This document shows, piece after piece, positions 36,377-44,230 of a DNA stretch of 64,000 nt (positions within the stretch are counted from its first letter, which is position 1; each line of letters starts with the position of its first letter). Source of the stretch: Selaginella tamariscina (lineage: Eukaryota; Streptophyta; Lycopodiopsida; Selaginellales; Selaginellaceae). The notes beneath the pieces were generated by a model that ran no database searches, was not told the DNA's origin, and saw nothing but the letters and a program-made list of their open reading frames with translations. The translations under genes and the position numbers were made by a program. The stretch is from NCBI GenBank assembly GCA_003024785.1, contig PUQB01000233.1, forward strand, positions 62,001 through 126,000, written 5' to 3'.

Positions 36377-39300
36377 AGTTCCACGAGTCTTGGGACCTGG
36401 TTTAGCAGGATAATGCCGATGGAAGGCAGCAACCTTGGAAGAAGCATGGAGTAAGTTGGATGCAGGTTCCCAAGTGCGATCAGTAGGCAGGTACCCTTTC
36501 CAATCCACCAAGTATTGGAGTTGGTGACGATGAAGACGAGAGTCAAGGATGGCTGCGACTTCGTACTCAGGTTCCGTGTCAATGACCACAGGAGGGGGAG
36601 GAGAAGAAACACGACCAGGAAGAGAAGAAGGATGATACGGCTCCAACAAAGAGGTGTGAAACACAGGATGAAGTTTCACCGTGGATGGTAACTCGAGTCG
36701 GAAAGCTACAGGATTTACCTCCGCCACGATCCTATAAGGGCCCAATCGTTGAAAATCCAACTTAGAAGAAGGCCTGTTGGTGCGAATGTGTCGACGAAGA
36801 AGCCACACGAGATCACCAATCTTGTATGCAGGTGCCGGCTGTCGGTGAGCATCAGCATGATGCTTGTATCGTTCCTGTGCCTGTTGAAGATGAACCTGGA
36901 GATCATCCTGTACCTGCCGAAGATGCTGAAGACGATCCTGTACTGCAGGAGCGGAAGAAGGAGAAGCGGTAGGAGCAAAGTCAAAACGTGGATGGTGGCC
37001 TGTAAGAGCAAAGAAAGGTGTCTGTCCTGTAGATGCGTGGATGGAGTTGTTGTAGGCAAACTCTGCCATTGGAAGGAGGTCCAACCAGTTGTCCTGCTGG
37101 TAACTGATGAAGCAACGAAGATACTGTTCTAAGGTCTGAATTGTGCGTTCGGACTGCCCATCGGTTTGTGGGTGATATCCTGAAGAAAGATCCGCTTTGA
37201 CCTGTAGACTCCGAAGAAGCTCTCGCCAAAACTTGGACATGAATTGTGGACCTCGATCGGAAACAATGCTCTCAGGAAGACCATGATGTCGGAACACCTC
37301 GCGGATCACCAACTCGGCAGTTGTCTGACCTGTAGCTGTCTTGTTGCAGGGTAGGAAATGAGCCTGCTTGGTGAAACGGTCAACCACCACAAGAACTGCA
37401 TCAAATCCACGAGAAGGAGGAAGATCTGTGAGGAAATCCATAGAAATGGATCTCCAAGGAGCAGACGGAACAGGAAGAGGACGAAGAAGACCAGAGGGTG
37501 CATGATGAGGCATCTTCGACCTGCTACAAGTGTCACAACTCCGTACAAACCTCTCCACAAAACCTCGCAACCCAGGCCACCAATAGTTGCGAGTCACCAA
37601 TTCCACTGTCTTGGCCACACCAAAATGTCCTGTAGCCGGGGTATCATGACAATCCTGTACCACACGAGTCCTAGAAATACCAACAGGAACGTACAGGAGA
37701 CCTTCCCGGTACAGGAGTCCATCCTGTATGGTGAATAGGTTGTAGTCTGGACGGGAACTGGAGGAAGAGGAACTTGCAACGTCAGGATGAATGTGTGAGA
37801 ACACATTCTTTCCCAAGTCGTCTGTAGGCAACTGCGAACGAACGTCCTGTAGGAGTGTTGAATTTGCTGGAGCCTGATGAACCTGCAGTGCCGCAAGCCG
37901 GAAACGATCAGGACCCAACAACACTTGCCTTTGACCGTCAAATGCAGGATCGCCCGGGCTTGGTGCAAGGTAAGAGCGCCTAGACAATGCGTCCGCCTTG
38001 CCATTCCGAAAGCCGGGCCTGTAGACGATGACGAAGTCAAAACGTGATAGGAACTCTGCCCACCTAGCCTGTCGCCGACTGAGGACCCGAGCCGTTTGAA
38101 AGTACTCCAGGTTCTTGTGATCCGTAAGAACTTGTACAGGATGTGCAGCACCTTCCAGGAAATGCCGCCATTCCTCAAACGAATCCACAATGGCCTTGAG
38201 TTCCTTGTCATGAATCTCGTAGTTGATCTCCGCCGACAGGAACTTACGAGAGTGAAAGGCTACAGGATGAAGCAACTTGTCCTCTCCAACTTGCGATAGG
38301 ACGGATCCTACTGCAAAATCCGAGGCATCTGCTTCAATGAAGAAAGGATGAGAAGGGTCAGGATGTGCTAAAATCGGAGCTGTCGTGAAAACGTCCTTGA
38401 GTGTTGTGAACGCGTGTTCCGCCTTGTCGGACCAAGAGAAAAGTCCTGTGCGCTTGGTGAGTTCTGTGAGTGGAAGTACACGCTTGGAGAAGTCCTGTAT
38501 GAACCGCCTGTAGAAGTTTGCAAAGCCAAGGAAACATTGTACATCTCGTACCGACTTGGGCCTCTCCCACTCCACGATGGTCTTCACCTTGTGCATGTCC
38601 ATGGAAACGCCAGCAGGAGAGACGATGTAGCCCAAGAACTCCACCGAATCCCTATCGAAAAAACACTTCTCCAACTTCGCGTACAGGCCATGCTCGCGAA
38701 GCCGCTCTAAAACTAGTCGTACATGCTTGTCATGTGCCGCCTGGTCCTTGGAGAAAATCAAGATGTCGTCGAGGTAGATCACCACAAACTGGTCCAAGAA
38801 GTCACGGAAAATGTCGTTCACCATGTGTTGGAATACAGCTGGGGCATTGGTAAGGCCGAAAGGCATTACCGTGTACTCAAAATGTCCATACCTTGTACGA
38901 AAGGCAGTCTTCCACTCATCGCCGGGACGAATCCGTACAAGGTTGTAGGCTCCTCGTAAGTCGATCTTCGTGAACACCTTTGCCCCTCGCAGCCGATCGA
39001 GAAGTTCCGGGATCAATGGCAACGGATACCAATTCCGAATGGTGACTTGATTCAAACCCCTGTAGTCCACCACCAAACGTAAACTCCCATCCTTCTTCTT
39101 GACAAAGAAGATAGGAGCTCCTGCAGGGGACTTTGAGTGACGAATGAAGCCGGATCCTAAGTTGTCCTCGATGTATTGACGAAGAACCTCCAACTCTGTG
39201 GGTGACAATGCATAGATCGGTCCGAATGGTGGAGTCTTTCCTTCCGCAAGATCAATAGGACAGTCGTAGGACCTGTGAACAGGAAGAACTGCAGCCTTGT

Positions 39301-40063
39301 GCTTGTCAAAAACGTCCTTAAAGTCGTGGTACTTGGATGGTAGGGAAGAAGGAGGAGAAGGAGAAGGAGAAGGAGAAAAAACAGGGGAGTCGGATACAGG
39401 AAAGGTAGGAGAGGACGTAGGAGTTACTTGAAAAGCAAAAAGGTGGAAGGGGGCAGGATCAGTGGCGAGTTCATGCATGGTAGTGGTAAGAACTCGGAGA
39501 GGAGAAGGAGGGAGCTGTGACTGAAAAAGAGGAAGGATCTTGGGGGATGGAACAGAGGCAGGGTAACAGAAAGAAGCAGGATTGGAAAAAACCTGTGTGG
39601 TTGTTGATGAGTGTACAGGATTGGAAGAATCCTGTACAGGACACCGTGAGTGTACAGGATTGGAAGAATCCTGTACAGGAGTCCGTGGTTGCGCAAGAGT
39701 GGAAGAAGCCTGCGAATGTGCTGACGAATCAACAGGAGGTGGATCCTGTTGAGGAGGAACCTTCGACACTGATACAGGATTGGAAGAACCCTGTACAGGA
39801 CACCGCAAACTTACAGGAATGGGGAGAGCCTGCGGATGTGCTGAGGAACTGCCATGAGGTGAATCCTGTCGAGGAGGAGTCTTCAACACTGGTACAGGAA
39901 CAGGTACGGTCAATCCTGTAGCTTGTACTGCCTCAGATACTAAGGATGTATCCTGCACGCAGGAAGGTACAGGATTGATCCTAGAAGTTGGAGAGGAAAA
40001 CGTGAGTGTCCTAGACCTCCAGTCGATCTGCGGATTTGCAACAACGAACCATGGCATGCCCAA
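36368..40063 (-). CDS. pol: Pol polyprotein of copy 1: RT, RNase H, integrase, chromodomain
   Basis: 1,231-codon open frame. Residues 1-30 are the protease end (GMPWFVVANPQIDW). 33-240 is a low-complexity Pro/Ser linker with repeated QDSSNPV. RT spans about 314-490 with YLDD at 430-433. RNase H begins about 575 (EADASDFAVGSVLSQ, Asp578). The integrase zinc finger uses H806, H813, C843, C846; the integrase core has D876, D936, E972 (D-x35-E). The C-terminal chromodomain is about 1165-1218 (EYEVAAILDSR ... YLVDWKGY ... TWEP), a module that steers integration to modified histones. All catalytic residues are present. The start shown is the first ATG after the frame break and not the natural N-terminus. 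Confidence 0.95.
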   Translation of the reverse strand: MGMPWFVVANPQIDWRSRTLTFSSPTSRINPVPSCVQDTSLVSEAVQATGLTVPVPVPVLKTPPRQDSPHGSSSAHPQALPIPVSLRCPVQGSSNPVSVSKVPPQQDPPPVDSSAHSQASSTLAQPRTPVQDSSNPVHSRCPVQDSSNPVHSSTTTQVFSNPASFCYPASVPSPKILPLFQSQLPPSPLRVLTTTMHELATDPAPFHLFAFQVTPTSSPTFPVSDSPVFSPSPSPSPPSSLPSKYHDFKDVFDKHKAAVLPVHRSYDCPIDLAEGKTPPFGPIYALSPTELEVLRQYIEDNLGSGFIRHSKSPAGAPIFFVKKKDGSLRLVVDYRGLNQVTIRNWYPLPLIPELLDRLRGAKVFTKIDLRGAYNLVRIRPGDEWKTAFRTRYGHFEYTVMPFGLTNAPAVFQHMVNDIFRDFLDQFVVIYLDDILIFSKDQAAHDKHVRLVLERLREHGLYAKLEKCFFDRDSVEFLGYIVSPAGVSMDMHKVKTIVEWERPKSVRDVQCFLGFANFYRRFIQDFSKRVLPLTELTKRTGLFSWSDKAEHAFTTLKDVFTTAPILAHPDPSHPFFIEADASDFAVGSVLSQVGEDKLLHPVAFHSRKFLSAEINYEIHDKELKAIVDSFEEWRHFLEGAAHPVQVLTDHKNLEYFQTARVLSRRQARWAEFLSRFDFVIVYRPGFRNGKADALSRRSYLAPSPGDPAFDGQRQVLLGPDRFRLAALQVHQAPANSTLLQDVRSQLPTDDLGKNVFSHIHPDVASSSSSSSRPDYNLFTIQDGLLYREGLLYVPVGISRTRVVQDCHDTPATGHFGVAKTVELVTRNYWWPGLRGFVERFVRSCDTCSRSKMPHHAPSGLLRPLPVPSAPWRSISMDFLTDLPPSRGFDAVLVVVDRFTKQAHFLPCNKTATGQTTAELVIREVFRHHGLPESIVSDRGPQFMSKFWRELLRSLQVKADLSSGYHPQTDGQSERTIQTLEQYLRCFISYQQDNWLDLLPMAEFAYNNSIHASTGQTPFFALTGHHPRFDFAPTASPSSAPAVQDRLQHLRQVQDDLQVHLQQAQERYKHHADAHRQPAPAYKIGDLVWLLRRHIRTNRPSSKLDFQRLGPYRIVAEVNPVAFRLELPSTVKLHPVFHTSLLEPYHPSSLPGRVSSPPPPVVIDTEPEYEVAAILDSRLHRHQLQYLVDWKGYLPTDRTWEPASNLLHASSKVAAFHRHYPAKPGPKTRGTRL

Positions 40064-40394
40064 AATGATGGGAGTCGACCGAGTCTTGATTCAAGTTGAA
40101 GGAAATTGAACAGTTGAATGTGCCATACCTGCAGGAGAGAGGTTCGGTAGCATGGGTAACTGCACCGGAAGCAATTAGACGCCCATCGGCCACCTCTACA
40201 GGAACTGCACGCTTCAACTTCACCACCGAAATGCCATGTTGAGTTGCAAACGTGTCATCCATGAAGCATGCATTTGCACCAGTGTCTAACAAGGCAAACT
40301 CCATGAGCTCTCGATTATTAAGATGAATGTGTACAGGAAACTTAAGTGACGGGATGGTATGAGCAGCACCAATGGAGCCTGCACCTACGTCCAA
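40011..40394 (-). CDS. Protease segment of copy 1
   Basis: Retropepsin-like aspartic protease with the active-site run ALLDTGANACF. It lies in the -1 frame relative to gag and overlaps the first ATG of pol. The join to pol is broken by an extra A near 40095; copy 2 lacks this extra base. The ATG at 40394 is unlikely to be used; translation probably enters from gag by frameshifting. Confidence 0.8.
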   Translation of the reverse strand: MDVGAGSIGAAHTIPSLKFPVHIHLNNRELMEFALLDTGANACFMDDTFATQHGISVVKLKRAVPVEVADGRLIASGAVTHATEPLSCRYGTFNCSISFNLNQDSVDSHHFGHAMVRCCKSADRLEV

Positions 40395-40405
40395 CTTCGC
40401 GGCTC

Positions 40406-41383
40406 CTAGACGAAGTGGACATTGGAGTTTTCCGACTGAACTTCGGCTTCGACTTCACGCGTCTTGAAGTTCCTGGCTTTAATAGGACAATCTGCCACCT
40501 TGTGTCCTGCTCCACCACAATACAAGCACAGGTTCTCACTGCGACGACGTTGCTTCTCGGCAGCGGAAAGAGAGCCACGCTTGGATTTCTCAACCTCCAT
40601 AGGAACTACTCCAGAAGGTGGTGCAGGAACATGTACCACAGCTGTAGGATTGGTTTGCAGGAACTGTTGACGGGATCTTTCCTGACGACGCTCGAACAAA
40701 CGGTTGTCGCAACGAACAGCTTGTTGCATGATCTCCGCTAATGTTTGGGCATCCGGTAACGTAAGGAGAAGGTCCTTCACGTAGTCCCTCAACCCAAAAC
40801 GGAAGTGTTCGATCAATGCAGTCTCGTCCCATGGAATGTTCGTGCAAAGTTGCTGAAATTCGGATGCATAGACGGAAGCTGGTCGGGATCCTTGAGTGAG
40901 CTTCCGTAACTTCGTGCATGCAGAACGGTACTTATCAGGATCTCCAAAACAGGCTTGAAAGGCAGCCACGAAACCTTCAAAGTCTTCCATCAGTGGATCG
41001 TCACGCTCCAGCAAGGGGGCAACCCAAGCCCGTGGAGATCCACTTAGTAAGGATGCCAAAAGACCCACCTTTTGAGCATCAGTCGAGTAGCGCCGTGGTT
41101 GCATACGGATCAAGAGTCGGATCTGATTCAGGAAACCTTGGAAATCGGCACGATTACCACTGAACTTCTCTGGCATGCTAACCTTCGGCTCCGAAGAAAA
41201 GTTTAATGAAGAGGAAACCACCGATGCCTGGGAGAGAGCCTGTGCAGCAGCCTTGGAGGATGCATCAGCAGCTGCATGTGCCGCAGTGGTGGAACCTTGC
41301 AGGTCGGTGACCACTTGGCGCAAAGTGGCCAGCTCATGAAGTAGCATTTGGTGCTCGTGTTGAAAATGCTCAAAATCAGCCAT
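40406..41383 (-). CDS. gag: Gag of copy 1 (325 residues)
   Basis: Starts MADFEHFQHEHQMLLHELATL, about 95 bp inside the 5' LTR, with a coiled-coil-like N-terminus and an Ala-rich stretch (33-55). The capsid-like middle (about 70-220) is followed by a single CCHC zinc knuckle at C286, C289, H294, C299 (CLYCGGAGHKVADC). It ends at TAG in 40406-40408, a few codons before protease sequence begins in the -1 frame. Confidence 0.92.
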   Translation of the reverse strand: MADFEHFQHEHQMLLHELATLRQVVTDLQGSTTAAHAAADASSKAAAQALSQASVVSSSLNFSSEPKVSMPEKFSGNRADFQGFLNQIRLLIRMQPRRYSTDAQKVGLLASLLSGSPRAWVAPLLERDDPLMEDFEGFVAAFQACFGDPDKYRSACTKLRKLTQGSRPASVYASEFQQLCTNIPWDETALIEHFRFGLRDYVKDLLLTLPDAQTLAEIMQQAVRCDNRLFERRQERSRQQFLQTNPTAVVHVPAPPSGVVPMEVEKSKRGSLSAAEKQRRRSENLCLYCGGAGHKVADCPIKARNFKTREVEAEVQSENSNVHFV

Positions 41384-41461
41384 GATCTAGGAAAGAAAAA
41401 AGGAGGAAAATGAAGGAAAGGAATCAAGAAAAAGGTAGCTGGAAAACGGAGAACTATGAAG

Positions 41462-41474
41462 CAGTTACTATCAA
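41462..41474 (-). promoter_or_regulatory. Putative self-priming primer-binding site, copy 1
   Basis: The minus strand reads TTGATAGTAACTG, 2 nt inside the 5' LTR end. It is the exact complement of 13 nt in the LTR at 41783-41795, which lie about 30 nt past the TATA-like box where the transcript should start. No TGG-type tRNA site is present. Confidence 0.65.
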
Positions 41475-41476
41475 AC

Positions 41477-42107
41477 TGTCAAGCCACGATCCAGGAAACA
41501 GGAAGAGAGCAGGATTCCAAGGACATGAAGGCTTGACTCAGGAACAGGACCGAGAGCAGGACAGGAACCAGGAATAGGAACAGGACGGATCTAGGAGTAG
41601 GACAGGATTAGGATAGGATCCGGGAGCAAGACAGGAAAGCACAGGATAGGATCCGGGAGCAAAACAGGAACAGGACAGGATCCCGGAGCAGGACAGGATC
41701 AGGAACAGGACAGGAAATAGGAGCGAGACAGGAACAGGACAGGAAACAAGACAAGACAAGATTGATCGTAGTAAGACTGGTGTTGATAGTAACTGATTGT
41801 ACAACAATTAGGTCGGAGCTTTTATGCTCACAACTCCAAGAGCTAATCTAGGCATGCATGCAAAAGTGGTTGCATGCATGCAAAAGTGATTGCATGCATG
41901 CAGAGGCTAAGATGAGTCCACATGTCCCTTATCCTCTAGACATATCCTGTAGGAATATCCTACAACCAAATCCTGTGTCCGGAATCCTGGTAGGAGTATC
42001 CTGTAGGAAAATCCTGCAACCCATATCCTGTATCCGGAATTCTGTAGGAAAGTCCTGCAACCCATGTCCTGTATCCGGAATCCTGTATTCTGTATCGGGT
42101 CGTGACA
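41477..42107 (-). repeat. 5' LTR of copy 1 (631 bp)
   Basis: Acts as the promoter on the minus strand: TATA-like GCATAAAAG near 41818-41826, predicted transcript start near 41795. Three CATGCATGCA words (41855-41905) lie 35-90 bp upstream of the TATA box. Confidence 0.9.
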
Positions 42108-42112
42108 CTACC

Positions 42113-42268
42113 CATATCCGACATACCAAACTCATTGAAACTAATCAATAACTCAACTGAGATACAAAAAACGAGAGTAAAAGTTTTTTAAAAAGTAAAT
42201 GCTACCTTCATATAGAGTTTCTCGAGATATTTAAGACAGCCGGCTGGACTATCCCTAATCACATAAGT
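42113..42268 (+). repeat. Dispersed repeat family A, middle part between elements 1 and 2
   Basis: Colinear with 52406-52560 (CATATCCGACATACC..., GAGATATTTAAG...). It is the 166-bp spacer (with target duplications) between two divergent retroelements. Confidence 0.75.
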
Positions 42269-42273
42269 GCAAT
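42269..42273. repeat. Target-site duplication GCAAT, left
   Basis: GCAAT flanks both LTRs of element 2 (here and at 48390-48394). Confidence 0.85.
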
Positions 42274-42820
42274 TGTCACAACCCGATACAGGATACAGGA
42301 TGCAGGATTTGGATACAGGATACGGGTTACAGGATATGCCTGCAGGATATTCCTACAGGATATACCTATAGGATATTCCTATAGGATATGCTACAGGATA
42401 TGCCTAGAGGATAAGGGACACTATTCTTAGCTCTCTAGATTAGACTCATGACTAGATTAGACTCATGACCAGATTAGCTTGGAGTTGTGAGCATAAAAGC
42501 TCCGACCTAATTGTTGTACAATCAGTTACTATCAACACCAGTCTTCTACGATCATTCTTGTTCTTGTCTTGTTCTTGTCTTGCTCCTTTGCCTCCTGCTC
42601 TTGTCTTGCTCCTGGATCCTGTCCTGTTCCTATTTTTCCTGGATCCTGTCCTGCGCTTTCCTGTCTTGCTCCCGGATCCTATCCTGATCCTGTCCTGCTC
42701 CTGATCCGTCCTGTTCCTGTCTTATTCCTAGTTCCTGTCCTGCTCTCGGTCCTGTTCCTGAGTCAAGCCTTCCTGTTCTTGGAATCCTACTCTTCCTGGT
42801 TCCTGGATCGTGGCTTGACA
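42274..42820 (+). repeat. 5' LTR of copy 2 (547 bp)
   Basis: TGTCACAACCC ... GGCTTGACA. The U3 has an array of AGGATAT/ATCCT words (42290-42415), then a two-copy TAGATTAGACTCATGAC repeat (42437-42472), CATAAAAG TATA-like box at 42492-42499, predicted transcript start near 42521-42523. Confidence 0.9.
42523..42535 (+). promoter_or_regulatory. Predicted 5' end of copy 2 transcript, self-primer segment
   Basis: CAGTTACTATCAA begins 29 nt after the TATA-like box at 42494. It is the exact reverse complement of 42823-42835, which lies 2 nt past the end of this LTR. This is the geometry of Tf1-type self-priming, in which the first bases of the RNA fold back onto the primer site. Confidence 0.6.
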
Positions 42821-42822
42821 GT

Positions 42823-42835
42823 TTGATAGTAACTG
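42823..42835 (+). promoter_or_regulatory. Putative self-priming primer-binding site, copy 2
   Basis: TTGATAGTAACTG, complement of 42523-42535, located where a tRNA primer site would normally start. Conserved in position and sequence with copy 1. Confidence 0.65.
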
Positions 42836-42912
42836 CTTTCATAGCTCTCCGTTTCCAGCTACTTTTTTTCCTTGATTCTTTTCCTTCGTTTTCCTTTTTT
42901 CTTTCATAGATC

Positions 42913-44230
42913 ATGGCTGATTTTGAGCACTTTCAACGCGAGCACCAAATGTTGCTTCATGAGCTGGCCACTTTGCGCCAAGTGGTCACCGATCTGCAAG
43001 GTTCCACCATGCGGCACATGCAGCTGCTGATGCATCCTCCAAGGCTGCTGCGCAGGCTCTCTCTCAGGCATCGGTGGTTCCTCTTCATCGAACTTTTCTT
43101 CGGAGCCGAAGATCAGCATGCCAAAAGTTCAGTGGCAATCGTGCCGATTTCCAAGGTTTCCTGAATCAGATCCGGCTCTTGATCCGCATGCAACCACGCC
43201 GCTACTCGACTGATGAAAGGTTGGCCTTTTGGCATCCTTACTAAGTGGATCTCCACGGCTTGGGTTGCCCCTTGCTGGAGCGTGACGACCCATTGATGGA
43301 AGACTTTGAAGGTTTCGTGGCTGCCTTTGAAGCCTGCTTTGGAGATCCTGATAAGTACCGTTCTGCATGCACGAAGTTACGGAAGCTCACACAAGGATCC
43401 GACCAGCTTCCGTTATGCATCCGAATTTCAGCAATTTGCACGAACATTCCATGGGACGAGACTGCATTGATCGAACACTTCCGTTTTGGGTTGAGGGATG
43501 ACGTGAAGGACCTTCTCCTTACGTTACCGGATGCTCAAACATTAGCGGAGATCATGCAACAGCGTTCGTTGCGACAACCGTTTGTTCGAGCGCCGTCAGG
43601 AAAATCCGTCAGCAGTTCCTGCAACCAATCCTGCAGCGTAGCACATGTTCCTGCACCACCTTCTGGAGCAGTTCCTATGGAGGTTGAAAATCCAAGCGTG
43701 GCCTCTTTCGCTGCTGAGAAGCAACGTCGAGTGAGAACCTATGCTTGTATTGTGGTGAGCAGGACACAAGGTGGGAATGTCCTAATAAAGCCAGAAGTTC
43801 AAGACGCGTGAAGCCGAAGCTGAAGTTCAGTCGGAAAACTTCAATGTCCACTTCGTCTAGGAGCCGCGAAGTTGGACGTAGGTGCAGGCTCCATTGGTGC
43901 TGCTCATACCATTCCATCACTCAAGTTTCCTGTACACATTCTCAATAATCGAGAGCTCAAGGAGTTTGCCCTGTTAGACACTGGTGCAAATGCATGTTTC
44001 ATGGATGACACTTTTGCAGCTCACATGGCATTCGGTGGTGAAGTTGAAGCGTGCAGTTCCTGTAGAGGTGGCCGATGGTCGTTTGATTGCTTCTGGCGCA
44101 GTTACCCATGCTACCAACCTCTCTCTTGCAGTCATGGCACATTCAACTGTTCAATTTCCTTCAACTTGATCAAGACTCGGTCGACTCCCATCATTTTGGC
44201 ATGCCATGGTTCGTTGTTGCAAATCCGCAG
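42913..44230 (+). pseudogene. gag and protease region of copy 2, frameshifted
   Basis: Starts MADFEHFQREHQMLLHEL, then breaks repeatedly. The longest piece (43245-43811) covers the capsid middle to before the zinc knuckle, which is damaged. The protease motif LLDTGANACF is at 43970-44000. Differences from copy 1 are mainly 1-2 base losses. Confidence 0.85.

Larger units (their letters stand above)
35723..42107 (-). mobile_element. Ty3/gypsy chromodomain LTR retrotransposon, copy 1 (6,385 bp)
   Basis: Complete element on the minus strand: 5' LTR 41477-42107, gag, protease, pol with RT-RNase H-integrase-chromodomain, 3' LTR 35723-36356, 5-bp CTACC target duplication. LTR ends are TGTCA/TGACA. 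The LTR pair differs by about 4 substitutions and 3 single or double-base indels over about 630 bp, so insertion is recent. A purine-rich tract (AGGGAGGAGGTGC on the minus strand) ends at the 3' LTR. No tRNA-complementary primer site is present. The large pol ORF is intact; a 1-bp insertion near 40095 separates protease from pol. Confidence 0.95.

Noticed and set aside
38096..39921. Plus-strand ORFs across copy 1 (for example 39517-39921)
   Set aside because: Antisense shadows of the pol frame with its repetitive CCTGTA words.
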